Origin: a virus
Virus record (IMG/VR): IMGVR_UViG_3300029448_000040
Span: 36,868 to 58,137 of that record
Length of the DNA stretch: 21,270 nucleotides
Direction: 5' to 3' (one strand)
Numbering within the stretch: the first letter of the stretch is position 1; the number at the start of each line of letters is the position of its first letter. The notes beneath the pieces are model-generated. The model saw only the letters and a program-made list of their open reading frames with translations. It was not told the origin of the DNA and did no database searches. Of the stretch, positions 7,435-15,238 are shown piece after piece. Both the position numbers and the translations under genes were made by a program.

Positions 7435-8424
7435 TTAGACCTGTTGTCCTTCCAATCGCTCTCTTGCCTGTGTAATATCACCGACATCTCTTGCATTTAC
7501 ATCCACAGCAAATGAAAACTTATCAATAGTGGTTATCCTACCTGATGCATCACCACCTGAAGCATATCCATTTTGAGTGGACGACTGTCCTGCTGGAGTA
7601 AAATTTTGTGTGGTCAAATCACCAACATCTGTCGCATTGGTGTCTGTCGCAAATGGAAATTTATCAATAGTATTGTATCGAGTGTTCGGTGGTATAAATC
7701 CACCACTGGAGTATCCACTTACATCTGAAGATTGTCCAGTGATCCCCGACCTTCCTTGAGTCAAATCACCAACATCTGTAGAGTTTGTATCAACAGAAAA
7801 TGGAAACTTATCAATAGTGTTTCCATTCGACCCCCCAGAAGAATATCCACTTACTGTCGATGATTGACCGGCATCGTATATTCTTGCTTGAGTTGAGTCG
7901 CCAACATCTGTCGCATTAGCGTCTACTGCAAATGGGAACTTGTCGATATTATTTACAGTAGGAGAAGCGGGCGGTGAAGAACCATTAGAAATATATCCGT
8001 GAGTTCTTGAGGACTGTCCAGATGCAGCACCTCTGTTTAGTGATAAATCACCGACATCTGAGGCATTTGTATCTACACTGAATGGAAATCTATCAATCGT
8101 GGAAACATCGGTCGATGAAGTGTAACCGCCAGAATTGTATCCACTCACAGAAGAGGATTGCCCCGCAGTTTTCCTTCTTGCTTGAGTCAAGTTACCAACA
8201 TCAACTGAATTATTTTCGGATGCAAAAGGAAACTTATCAATAGTGTCTACATCCCCTGGTCCATTATCACCACCAGAAGTATACCCACTCACACTACCTT
8301 GTATTCCATTTGTGCGAACAAACCCCGCAGTGTTTGCCTGACCAGTAAACTCAATACCCGTGTCAGTTTCTCTGAACTTGAAATTTCCGATCTGAATTGT
8401 TGTGGGGGTGATATTGATTGCCAT
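7435..8424 (-). CDS. Six-bladed Kelch-like repeat protein (propeller paralogue 8), probable adhesin
   Basis: This 329-residue protein has an N-terminal segment of about 46 residues (MAINITPTTIQIGNFKF...) and then exactly six repeats of 43-50 residues from residue 47 to the end. Each repeat runs GYxSGG, a variable loop of 4-14 residues, an IDKFPFATDTNATDVG-like stretch, DLTQAR, then AGQSS. The order matches the Kelch pattern (Y-x-x-G-G, then D/N-rich turn, then L-x-x-x-R). The last repeat stops at GQQV; the IQGSVS before repeat 1 could supply the closing strand of a six-bladed ring. Blade 5 has an aberrant TTQNF in place of TQAR. The N-terminus resembles those of the genes at 8424-9428 and 14235-15236. 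There is no signal peptide or membrane segment. A virion-surface or tail-fibre role is inference. Confidence 0.75.
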   Translation of the reverse strand: MAINITPTTIQIGNFKFRETDTGIEFTGQANTAGFVRTNGIQGSVSGYTSGGDNGPGDVDTIDKFPFASENNSVDVGNLTQARRKTAGQSSSVSGYNSGGYTSSTDVSTIDRFPFSVDTNASDVGDLSLNRGAASGQSSRTHGYISNGSSPPASPTVNNIDKFPFAVDANATDVGDSTQARIYDAGQSSTVSGYSSGGSNGNTIDKFPFSVDTNSTDVGDLTQGRSGITGQSSDVSGYSSGGFIPPNTRYNTIDKFPFATDTNATDVGDLTTQNFTPAGQSSTQNGYASGGDASGRITTIDKFSFAVDVNARDVGDITQARERLEGQQV

Positions 8425-9281
8425 TAGTTTTGTGCTCCCACTGAACTTGCAGTCGCCGCAAGCAAATCACCAACATCCTTCGCATTGACATCAGAGGAAA
8501 AAGGAATCTTATCAATTACAGTAGATTGAGAAGAGGGATCATTACCACCACTAGTATACTGGTTTGTAAGAGAAGACTGTGCAGACGCAAAATTTCTGGC
8601 GACAGTAAGGTTAGCAATATCTGTAGCATTAGTATCAGTTGCAAATGGTAATTTGTGAATTCTATCTACTTTAGTTCCTGCACCTGGATGACTGTAAGAA
8701 CCACCCATTACATATGCATTGACTGATGATTGCCCACCTACGCATTGTCGTAAAGTTCGTGATAAATCACCAACATCGGTTGCATTAGCATCTACCGCAA
8801 ATGGGTATTTGTCAATCGTATTACGCTCTGGAGACCAACCACCTGATGTATATCCATGAGTTCTAGAAGATGATCCAGCAGATAATACTCGTTCTTGGGT
8901 CAAATCTGCCACATTAGACGCATTTGTATCAGTAGCAAATGGGAACTTTTGAATATTGCCGGATGGTGAAGTGGGGTCGGGTGTACCTTGTGCATAACCA
9001 TGAGTATCTGAACTACTTCCAGTGTGATCTTTGGAGGCAGCAATGAGATTACCAACATCAGATGCGTCAGCATCAAGAGCATATGGAAACTTTTCGATAG
9101 TATCTACTGTTGATGGCGATGCCCCACCAGAAAAATATCCATGTGTTTTAGATGAAGCACCTGATGCTTGTTGTCTTGCTTGTGTTAGGTTAGCAACATC
9201 AGTAGTATTATTGTCTACAGCAAAAGGAAACTTCTGAATTGTATTAGTGATACTTGGGGCGTATCCACCAGACGCATATCC
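7438..9281 (-). repeat. Kelch-like repeat arrays of the left propeller pair
   Basis: Twelve units of about 130-155 bases (six per gene, 7438-8286 and 8427-9281) encode the propeller blades. The best-conserved DNA is the part encoding IDKFPFA, seen on the plus strand as variants of gcaaatggaaacttatcaat. The units are coding repeats, not spacer-separated elements. Confidence 0.85.
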
Positions 9282-9428
9282 AGAAATCTGACCTTGTACT
9301 CCTGGAGTTTTGTTATCAATAAACCCACGCTTGGCACGAATCTTACCATCAAAACTAAACCCTTCGGTATTCGCTGTCAGCGTAAAGTTACCAAAGTGAA
9401 TTGAAGTGTTGCTAATTCTGATGGACAT
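8424..9428 (-). CDS. Six-bladed Kelch-like repeat protein (propeller paralogue 7)
   Basis: This 334-residue member of the same family has an N-terminal anchor in residues 1-49 (MSIRISNTSIHFGNFTLTAN...) and six repeats from residue 50. It is more divergent than most: blade 3 has AQG in place of SGG, blade 5 starts AYVMGG, blade 6 starts QYTSGG, and the DLTQAR element is degraded in blades 2, 4 and 6. IQKFPFA, IEKFPYA and IHKLPFA variants replace IDKFPFA. The ATG at 9428 has a clear AAAGGAAAG ribosome-binding site just after the stop of a 43-codon gene. Its stop overlaps the next start (TAATG), coupling it to the following paralogue. Confidence 0.75.
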   Translation of the reverse strand: MSIRISNTSIHFGNFTLTANTEGFSFDGKIRAKRGFIDNKTPGVQGQISGYASGGYAPSITNTIQKFPFAVDNNTTDVANLTQARQQASGASSKTHGYFSGGASPSTVDTIEKFPYALDADASDVGNLIAASKDHTGSSSDTHGYAQGTPDPTSPSGNIQKFPFATDTNASNVADLTQERVLSAGSSSRTHGYTSGGWSPERNTIDKYPFAVDANATDVGDLSRTLRQCVGGQSSVNAYVMGGSYSHPGAGTKVDRIHKLPFATDTNATDIANLTVARNFASAQSSLTNQYTSGGNDPSSQSTVIDKIPFSSDVNAKDVGDLLAATASSVGAQN

Positions 9429-9437
9429 GACTTTCCT

Positions 9438-9569
9438 TTAGATTAGGTCATCAACAAGTTCTTTCAGCACACTATAAGCATCACGATCCGTTCTGTTGAG
9501 TTTTTCCAACAAGTCAGTCAACTCGTTGACTTCCATCTCAACGAGTTTCTGTGCTAACATTCTTTCCAT
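9438..9569 (-). CDS. Small acidic helical protein, 43 residues, unknown function
   Basis: This short open frame fills the gap between the 110-residue gene and the first propeller of the left pair. The product is leucine- and glutamate-rich (MERMLAQKLVEMEVNELTDL, then LEKLNRTDRDAYSVLKEL) and should form one or two amphipathic helices. Support comes from position: it starts 15 bases after the preceding stop, and its TAA is directly followed by AAAGGAAAG, which serves the next gene. Only a weak GGTAA precedes the ATG. A second in-frame ATG at 9560 has GGAAAG too close to be a good site. I do not recognise the family. A tail-associated or small chaperone-like role would be a guess. Confidence 0.6.
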   Translation of the reverse strand: MERMLAQKLVEMEVNELTDLLEKLNRTDRDAYSVLKELVDDLI

Positions 9570-9584
9570 TATGTATTACCGTTC

Positions 9585-9917
9585 TTATGAGTTCTTTGTG
9601 ACGAATGCGTCATACCAAGTTTCAGCAGTGGTTGTTACTTCTGTGTTTGACAACTCAACTGGTGTTTCATCTGGTTCGACACCTGTCATAAACGCATGAC
9701 CTTCGGTGTTGTGGATTGTCAACTGACGAGTCACGAACTCTGCCTTTGTCAAGGTTGTGACTGTATCAGGAACATAGTAGTCCCTAGCATCGTCAATCCA
9801 ACCGATGAATGATTTGTCAATAGGTGACTGCCAATGCCCCCGATCACCAATGAATTCAGGTACTGCTCTACGAGTACCGCCTTCGATACGGTGCATCATG
9901 TACTCTGCGACTGCCAT
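9585..9917 (-). CDS. Hypothetical protein, 110 residues, own late promoter
   Basis: This is a soluble, acidic protein with aromatic-rich patches (MHRIEGGTRRAVPEF, GDRGHW, SFIGWIDDARDYYVPD). I see no membrane segment or signal peptide and do not recognise a characterised family. Its ATG at 9917 has a strong GAGAGGAAG ribosome-binding site, and a perfect late promoter lies at 9966-9973, so it is probably made late and in quantity, as virion proteins are. It is followed by a 43-residue gene and two propeller genes that lack promoters of their own. It therefore heads a late transcript of four genes. A minor structural protein is the likeliest role, on context only. Confidence 0.72.
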   Translation of the reverse strand: MAVAEYMMHRIEGGTRRAVPEFIGDRGHWQSPIDKSFIGWIDDARDYYVPDTVTTLTKAEFVTRQLTIHNTEGHAFMTGVEPDETPVELSNTEVTTTAETWYDAFVTKNS

Positions 9918-9965
9918 TATTCTTCCTCTCCGTTGTTCGTTAGGATGTTTTCAATACAGTATGTG

Positions 9966-9973
9966 TATTTATA
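9966..9973 (-). promoter_or_regulatory. Late promoter of the 110-residue gene and left propeller pair
   Basis: A perfect TATAAATA lies on the minus strand (9973 to 9966), one base after the stop codon of the coiled-coil gene. The predicted start is near 9960, leaving a leader of about 43 bases to the ATG at 9917. No hairpin covering the ribosome-binding site is seen here. Confidence 0.83.
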
Positions 9974-9974
9974 A

Positions 9975-10958
9975 CTATTCTTCTTCGTCATCATCACGCA
10001 TTGTGTGTGGAAGTGCGAGTTTGTCTGTGTAAGACCAATCTTCGGATGGTTCTGGGTCATATCCCATCAGTTCCATACGCACATGGTCTACCTTGTGAAC
10101 TTCGGCAAGTTCTTCGGTCAATTGGTCAACAAACGCAATCAGTTCACGGTTGTCCCAATGCTCTTGCTCTGCTTCGGACGCAACATACTTCTGAATGAGT
10201 TTCTGAAGTTTCATCGGATTGACACCGATTTGCTCCACATACTCCTGCTCACCTTTTGAGATGCATCCGTACTGACGCACATCACGAATGGACTGAACGA
10301 TAGAACGCTTCAGGTGTGACTTGGTTTCTTCCTTTTCAACATCGTGTTCGTTGAAAGAGTTGACCTTGCCCTTGAGTTGTTCGTAGATTTCATTGAGTGC
10401 CATAACATCTTTCATCGCACCTTCAATGTACTTGGTTCCCTCAACCATACCTTCTTTGAGTTCGGCAAGTTTGATTTTGAGGTCAACTTCACGCCAATAG
10501 TCAATGTCCGTGCTATTGACAAGTTCATCTTCAATCTTACGAATCTTTGCTTCGTTCTTGACCTGTCGCCATTTTGCTTCGTTTAGTGCCGACTTCTTAC
10601 GAGCAATCTCTGCCGAAATCTGACGCATATTCTTCATCGGTGAATGGTACGAGAAGTTAATGTGCTTCCATGCCCACTGTGAGTGTGAGTGGTTCCAAAT
10701 GCTTTCCAACTGACCCACATTTTCCAATGCTTGGTCTACGAGTTGTGTGTTCTCGTTAAGTGTGCGACCCCCAAACGATGGGAGATTGCCTGTCGTGCCC
10801 CGACCAAATACCATCGCATTTGGTACTTTCATCTTTGCGGGATCAGACACCATCAGATTGGTGTTGGTACGAATCTCCTCAAAGATAGCAAGTGGTTTAT
10901 CTTGCTCTTCACTTTTCAACTGAAGTTCAGTCACTTTTTCGTTTGTCTTACTCGACAT
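9975..10958 (-). CDS. Helical, coiled-coil-rich protein of unknown function, 327 residues
   Basis: About residues 1-60 are polar and probably disordered, followed by a glycine-containing segment (VFGRGTTGNLPSFGGRTL). Then comes a long helical region, residues 110-250, with heptad-like runs (ARKKSALNEAKWRQVKNEAK, KIKLAELKEGMVEG). An EKEETKSHLKRSIVQSIRDVRQYGCISKGEQEY segment follows, and an acidic tail ends DDDEEE. From memory similar proteins are conserved in marine T4-like genomes, often as hypothetical or structural proteins; I cannot confirm this here. The ATG at 10958 overlaps the preceding stop (TAATG) and has TAGGAGAT upstream, so it is the last gene of the oxygenase cassette by coupling. 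It may nevertheless be an ordinary virion gene. Confidence 0.7.
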   Translation of the reverse strand: MSSKTNEKVTELQLKSEEQDKPLAIFEEIRTNTNLMVSDPAKMKVPNAMVFGRGTTGNLPSFGGRTLNENTQLVDQALENVGQLESIWNHSHSQWAWKHINFSYHSPMKNMRQISAEIARKKSALNEAKWRQVKNEAKIRKIEDELVNSTDIDYWREVDLKIKLAELKEGMVEGTKYIEGAMKDVMALNEIYEQLKGKVNSFNEHDVEKEETKSHLKRSIVQSIRDVRQYGCISKGEQEYVEQIGVNPMKLQKLIQKYVASEAEQEHWDNRELIAFVDQLTEELAEVHKVDHVRMELMGYDPEPSEDWSYTDKLALPHTMRDDDEEE

Positions 10959-12247
10959 TATTTGAATCTCCTAGACCCATGTATCCAAATCACAAGAGCG
11001 AACCGTTCACCCTTGCTAATATCAGTCACTGTATGTGGCATATAGGACGGGAACAAACTCACCGAACCTCGTTCTAATATACCCTTTACTTCATTACAGT
11101 GGTCATTCACAATCAACTCACATCCTTCATAATCTGTGGGGTTAGAGAGTTGTGCCGTAAATGAAATCTTCCGTGTCGCAGGTTCACCCCGACCCGCATC
11201 AATGTGCCAATCGTAGTGCCCTTTGATTTCTTCATCACAAGTGTAATGAATCAACTGAAGAGAATGCGTGATGCCAGTAATGTCATACTGAAAGTGTACC
11301 TTGTTGGCAACACCGACAATCTTCGCAACCTTTTCGTAGACCCACTTCCACTCATCATTATTCTCTATATTATATATGTCTGCTTTACGAATGTCTCTGG
11401 CAATACGAGAGTTGTCAGACGAACCACCGACAGACGCAGTAGATGGATACGAGTCCCGTGCCACCTGAATAAGACGGTCACACTCTTGGGGTGTAAACAT
11501 CAACTGTGGTAGATTCTCCGAAAAGATTGGGAAATATCCTGGGAAGAAGTCGTCTTCACTTGGAATCAAAGTCGCATTCGTAATCGGATTCTTGACTGAA
11601 ATATCCAACGGTTCAGGTTGTGGTTGCGTCAGCATCTGCTTGGGTTGCTCTACTTCAGCATTATTGCCTCGCAGATTGCCTTCAGACTTATCCATTCCGA
11701 TGCCCTTACGACCGTCAAATGCGTGGTCTGCGAACGGTCCATCGGCATCCACATAGTGTAAGAATACCTGACAGTGCCAGTTGCCCTTGAATGGTTTTCT
11801 CCAGTGTAGGACCTCACATCCTTTGTAGGCAACCATTTCACCGACTTCCATTTGAACCATCGTTTCTTTTTGTTCGTCCATATAGATTGGCCAGGAGTGC
11901 TTGGCATCCCAACCTAGTGTCAGTGTGGTTGAAATCTCACACGATGGGCGATCTTTGTGCTTCTTCAGCACATCACCCGGACGATAAATCCGTGCGTATG
12001 TGTAGGTAGGAAGCAGTCGTTTACCGATTTGCTTACCAAGTGGTTCGGCAAACTGCATCATCAGATTGTCAAATATCTCATCACCGTAGACCGCATCTGA
12101 TAGGGGGCATTGGTCATCTTTGACTAACGCACCTTTTTCATTCAAACTAAACATATGCTGAACGAGTTCATCACACTGCTGTTTTGTCAGTGCGTCTTTG
12201 AGTACGACATATCCATCTTTGTCAAATACTTCTTGGGGTGTCTTCAT
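10958..12247 (-). CDS. Tandem two-domain 2OG-Fe(II) oxygenase
   Basis: This 429-residue protein appears to be a fusion of two double-stranded beta-helix domains. The N-terminal domain (about 1-170) has a candidate HxD at His97-Asp99 and a distal His148 in the VLHWRKPFKGNWHCQVFLHYV segment. A Gln/Pro-rich linker at about 195-220 follows. The C-terminal domain (about 235-429) is of prolyl-4-hydroxylase type, with His348-x-Asp350 (HYDWHID), distal His405 (YMPHTV) and Arg415 ten residues later for 2-oxoglutarate. Both sites look intact. Likely chemistry is hydroxylation of a protein side chain or small molecule; the substrate is unknown. The start at 12247 overlaps the previous gene by four bases and has AGGTGAA upstream. 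Confidence 0.87.
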   Translation of the reverse strand: MKTPQEVFDKDGYVVLKDALTKQQCDELVQHMFSLNEKGALVKDDQCPLSDAVYGDEIFDNLMMQFAEPLGKQIGKRLLPTYTYARIYRPGDVLKKHKDRPSCEISTTLTLGWDAKHSWPIYMDEQKETMVQMEVGEMVAYKGCEVLHWRKPFKGNWHCQVFLHYVDADGPFADHAFDGRKGIGMDKSEGNLRGNNAEVEQPKQMLTQPQPEPLDISVKNPITNATLIPSEDDFFPGYFPIFSENLPQLMFTPQECDRLIQVARDSYPSTASVGGSSDNSRIARDIRKADIYNIENNDEWKWVYEKVAKIVGVANKVHFQYDITGITHSLQLIHYTCDEEIKGHYDWHIDAGRGEPATRKISFTAQLSNPTDYEGCELIVNDHCNEVKGILERGSVSLFPSYMPHTVTDISKGERFALVIWIHGSRRFK

Positions 12248-12795
12248 TTTTCACCTATATTAAAACTAATACTAATTCTTGGTTCGTCTGTTTGATTGGG
12301 TTCCACATAATGTTCTAACCAACTTGGAAACACAATACATGCCAATCGCTCTGGTTTGATACCATAGTTATTGTTTTTGATGACTGAATTGTGATTTCGG
12401 ACCGATGGGTCAACCAAAATCAAACGACCACTGTTCTCTGGCACTTGACAGTAATAAACTCCAGAGAGGACACCTTCATGCGTGTGGTGTGCGTTATAGT
12501 TATATTTAGTGTTGATATTCGCCCACATTGACTGAATTTCCATTCTTTTTGGAGTGTACTGTTCAGTGATACTTTCCATCGTTTTCATCAAACTAGAACA
12601 GAACTCCCGAAAGATGGGATGTGTGTGTAAGTCGTCCTTTGACTGCCATCCTCCAAAGTTTGACTTGGTTTCGCTTGGAGTCGTTTGTGACAATTCAATA
12701 ATGTAATCAGTGTAGTCAAATGTCTGATAGTTTGACTCACTGAAGATAAACCCCCAAACTGGGGTATGGAAAATGTTTTCCTGATTAGAGTGCAT
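12244..12795 (-). CDS. Putative 2OG-Fe(II) oxygenase of the TIGR02466-like type
   Basis: This 183-residue protein carries the recognisable run AHHTHEGVLSGVYYCQVPE (102-120), then GRLILVDP, then the C-terminal FPSWLEHYVEPN and PRISISFNI signatures. This pattern belongs to a family found in cyanophages and marine bacteria that is annotated as putative 2OG-Fe(II) oxygenase. Candidate iron ligands are within His103/His104/His106 plus the distal His162, with Arg173 for 2-oxoglutarate. The exact ligand set is uncertain because the usual HxD is not present. It opens with FHTPVWGF, typical of this family. The ATG at 12795 has AGGATGG upstream and overlaps the preceding gene by 11 bases. The substrate is unknown. 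Confidence 0.83.
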   Translation of the reverse strand: MHSNQENIFHTPVWGFIFSESNYQTFDYTDYIIELSQTTPSETKSNFGGWQSKDDLHTHPIFREFCSSLMKTMESITEQYTPKRMEIQSMWANINTKYNYNAHHTHEGVLSGVYYCQVPENSGRLILVDPSVRNHNSVIKNNNYGIKPERLACIVFPSWLEHYVEPNQTDEPRISISFNIGEK

Positions 12796-13378
12796 TACTA
12801 ATCCATCCTGTGATAATCAATTTGTCATCAGTTGGAGAAGGGCATCCCTTGTGGAGATGAGTCCATCCTGTGGGAAAAATCAGAGTCAATCCCTTGACAG
12901 GTCTGAACTTCAAGTTCTGAAACATAAACTGTGTTTCGCCCCCTTCTTCAACAGTATTGAGATAAGTCATAAAGACCATCTCCCTGTATGGACTGTCACC
13001 GACAATACCTCTGTCACAATGAATTTTGTGATACGCACCACCGCCCTTTGGATACCACTGAATATTGATGTGTTCTCGTATCCGTAGCGGAGGACCAAAT
13101 TCATCCAACCGAAAATACTGTTGATAACAGCGAACCACCTCATCTAATTGTGTTTGGTAGTTCTTCAACACATAGTTAGGTGGCAAGGATATATCATACG
13201 ACTCTTTTTTGCTTTTGTCAACACCTCCTGCGATGACTCCTTGATGTGGGTCAAGAACATTGAATGCTTGGATGACTTGATTACAGGCATCCTCACTAAT
13301 CATTGCCTTCGCAACAAAGGTAGGTTGACCGTTGACATTGACAGGTTCAAACGAGCACATCAGGGTAAAATCCTTCAT
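12785..13378 (-). CDS. PKHD-type 2OG-Fe(II) oxygenase (prolyl-4-hydroxylase-like)
   Basis: This 197-residue single-domain enzyme has the classic core: WYPKGGGAYHKIHCD with His120-x-Asp122, then FMTYLNTVEEGGETQF (136-151), then GLTLIFPTGWTHLHKG with distal His174, and Lys186 in the KLIITGW strand as the probable 2-oxoglutarate contact. These are the marks of the P4Hc/PKHD family, whose phage members are common in marine T4-like viruses; targets are mostly unknown. The first 80 residues are the usual helical support of the fold. The start at 13378 lies inside the end of the sulfotransferase gene (32-base overlap) and has no clear ribosome-binding site, so it probably depends on translation of the upstream gene. 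Confidence 0.88.
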   Translation of the reverse strand: MKDFTLMCSFEPVNVNGQPTFVAKAMISEDACNQVIQAFNVLDPHQGVIAGGVDKSKKESYDISLPPNYVLKNYQTQLDEVVRCYQQYFRLDEFGPPLRIREHINIQWYPKGGGAYHKIHCDRGIVGDSPYREMVFMTYLNTVEEGGETQFMFQNLKFRPVKGLTLIFPTGWTHLHKGCPSPTDDKLIITGWISNAL

Positions 13379-14177
13379 AGAACCATTTGTGGTTGGTAAT
13401 TACCTTGTTGTAGAAACCTTCGGACAGAGAGCGTGTGGGTTCCTTCCAAGGCATCAATTGGGGTTGAGTGTGGTGGTCTGTGCGTTCTCTAAAGTATGCG
13501 TGGTCATGCTCAAACAAATCGGACTGCTCGATGTGGTTCAAGTCGTGCTCGTAGTATGACAGTCCCAGAAACGCATAGATGTTCTGTAGCATCCCGTGTG
13601 GGTCTTTAAGTAAATCTTCGTACCGCACAAACTTGACACGAGATGGGTCTTGCTTGTATATTTCCATCAGTCTTGGAAGTTCTTGGTACAGACCCGCAGA
13701 GAATGCGTTGCCTTCCTTGAAGAAGTAGTCATACTTTTCTACTTCCATCATTGATGGATAGAGGTGTTGTGCGTCACCAAACGAGTGCAGTGCCTTGATT
13801 TTGGAGTTCACTCGCTCAAAACTTTCGATGATGTCTCGTATGTCACGCACACACGCAATCGTCTTGCTGTTCGGAAACAGATGATTGATGTCAGACCATC
13901 CTCTGTTCTTTGAGATGACGACAGGTTTGTCGGTCAGACCGTGAAACCAACCTTGGGATGCACCGTGGATAAGACCGTACATTGCGGCATCTGCTTGGTG
14001 TGTTGCCATTGCCTGAAAGCATTCACGAAACCGTGACTTGACAAGGATGTGGTCTTTGAGTAGAGTGGGAAGCGCACAAGTGCCCGTGGTGAACACTTGG
14101 GGGTTTTGCTGTAGAATATTCATTAGCACGGTGCTACCCGTTCGGGGTAGACCGCTACAGAAGTGGATTGTTTTCAT
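13347..14177 (-). CDS. PAPS-dependent sulfotransferase
   Basis: This 276-residue enzyme should transfer sulfate from 3'-phosphoadenosine-5'-phosphosulfate to a hydroxyl or amine. The 5'-phosphosulfate loop is at the N-terminus, SGLPRTGSTVL (8-18). The 3'-phosphate motif is at 110-120, VRDIRDIIESF, with Arg111 and Ser119 eight residues apart as in the family. A VRYEDLLKDP segment near 184-193 is also typical. Length is normal for bacterial and phage sulfotransferases, and both PAPS motifs are intact. The acceptor is unknown; cell-surface glycan, a small molecule or a virion protein are all possible. It is the first gene behind a consensus sigma-70 promoter and leads the oxygenase genes. Only a weak GTGAG precedes the ATG. 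Confidence 0.88.
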   Translation of the reverse strand: MKTIHFCSGLPRTGSTVLMNILQQNPQVFTTGTCALPTLLKDHILVKSRFRECFQAMATHQADAAMYGLIHGASQGWFHGLTDKPVVISKNRGWSDINHLFPNSKTIACVRDIRDIIESFERVNSKIKALHSFGDAQHLYPSMMEVEKYDYFFKEGNAFSAGLYQELPRLMEIYKQDPSRVKFVRYEDLLKDPHGMLQNIYAFLGLSYYEHDLNHIEQSDLFEHDHAYFRERTDHHTQPQLMPWKEPTRSLSEGFYNKVITNHKWFYEGFYPDVLV

Positions 14178-14204
14178 ACTATACTCACGAGTTGAAATAA
14201 TGAT

Positions 14205-14233
14205 ATTATACTAGATTAGGGTTGGGTTGTCAA
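14205..14233 (-). promoter_or_regulatory. Consensus sigma-70 promoter for the sulfotransferase-oxygenase cassette
   Basis: The minus strand has TTGACA (14233-14228), a spacer of exactly 17 bases, and TATAAT (14210-14205). Both hexamers match the bacterial housekeeping consensus without a mismatch. The expected start is near 14198, about 20 bases before the sulfotransferase ATG at 14177. The promoter fills the 57-base gap after the preceding propeller gene and is the only host-type promoter seen in a gap between genes here. It implies early, host-polymerase expression of the cassette. Confidence 0.88.
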
Positions 14234-14234
14234 G

Positions 14235-15236
14235 TTATACTTGTTGACCAGAACATCGTAATCTTGCTTGGAATAAATTACCGACATCAGAAGAATCTGA
14301 ATCAACAGCATATGGGAACTTTTCAATTACATTCAAATCTGTAGATGGTGCTGTATTCGTACCACCTGAAGCATAACCAGATGTAGTTGATGATTGACCT
14401 GCGTGGGAGTATTTTCCCTGTGTTAGATTACCAACATCTCCTGCATTATTATCACTAGAAAATATAAATTTGTCAATTGTGTTGGTAATCCCCGGTGATG
14501 CGGTGCTATAACCGCCAGAATTATATCCGTGAGTTGATGAGGAATGTCCTATAGCAGCATTTCTTGATTGTGTCAAGTCACCGACATCTGATGCGTTTGT
14601 GTCAATTGCAAATGGAAATTTATCAATTGTAACCACTCTAGGTGGAGCAAAACCACCCGATGAATATCCGTGAGTTGAAGAGGTATGACCCGAAAGATAC
14701 TGTCTTGCTTGCGACAAGTCACCGACATCTGACGCATTCGTGTCTGTTGCGAATGGAAACTTATCAATTGTGTTGAGTGTCGGATTTCCACCAGAAGTGT
14801 ACCCAGAAACTGTAGATTGTTGTCCTGCCACTTCCTTTCGTGCTTGACTCAAATTACCAACATCTGATGCATTAGTATCAGTCGCAAATGGAAACTTGTC
14901 AATCACATCAACAACATTAGAGGGGGACTCACCGCCAGATGTGTAACCATTTTCTGTAGAGGATTGTCCTGTTGATAGCATCCTATCTTGGAATAAATTA
15001 CCTACATCAGTCGCATTACCATCAGAAGTAAAAGAAAACTTATCAATTGTGTCAAGACGAGGTGTCGGTGAAGACAAACCTCCACTCGTATACCCACTCA
15101 CACTCCCCTGTGCTTGAGTCGCATCAACAAACTGACCGTTCGCAGTGAATGTACCGTCGATATAAATTCCGTCAGCAGTGTTTTGTATGCTGAAGTTTCT
15201 AAACTGGATTTTATCTTTGTTGATTTTTAGAGACAT
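14235..15236 (-). CDS. Six-bladed Kelch-like repeat protein (propeller paralogue 6)
   Basis: This 333-residue protein has an N-terminal anchor in residues 1-47 (MSLKINKDKIQFRNFSIQNT...), then six repeats of 45-50 residues that keep the family core well (IDKFPFATDTNASDVG in blades 2 and 3). Variants include HTSSTH and HSSSTH in place of QSST in blades 3 and 4. The ring would be closed by the AQGSVS stretch before blade 1 and the terminal SGQQV. The start at 15236 has AGGTGTA and lies two bases after the preceding paralogue's stop. The stop codon is followed at once by the -35 box of the sulfotransferase promoter, so this gene ends the right propeller block. The N-terminal anchor is closest to those of the two left-hand paralogues across the cassette. 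Confidence 0.76.
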   Translation of the reverse strand: MSLKINKDKIQFRNFSIQNTADGIYIDGTFTANGQFVDATQAQGSVSGYTSGGLSSPTPRLDTIDKFSFTSDGNATDVGNLFQDRMLSTGQSSTENGYTSGGESPSNVVDVIDKFPFATDTNASDVGNLSQARKEVAGQQSTVSGYTSGGNPTLNTIDKFPFATDTNASDVGDLSQARQYLSGHTSSTHGYSSGGFAPPRVVTIDKFPFAIDTNASDVGDLTQSRNAAIGHSSSTHGYNSGGYSTASPGITNTIDKFIFSSDNNAGDVGNLTQGKYSHAGQSSTTSGYASGGTNTAPSTDLNVIEKFPYAVDSDSSDVGNLFQARLRCSGQQV

Positions 15237-15238
15237 TG

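Noticed and set aside
7435-9428. Diversity-generating retroelement targets in the propeller genes
   Set aside because: No reverse transcriptase gene or template repeat is present in the window, and blade differences are not confined to adenine positions at a gene end.
12503-12509. CTAAATA box on the minus strand
   Set aside because: It lies inside the coding sequence of the TIGR02466-like gene with no gene start nearby. It shows that this variant arises by chance, which lowers confidence in the other CTAAATA calls.
14231-14243. Palindrome (CAAGT-ATA-ACTTG) at the end of the propeller gene at 14235
   Set aside because: It has only five base pairs and no T tract. It overlaps the -35 box, so a terminator is not supported; a regulatory role is possible but unsupported.
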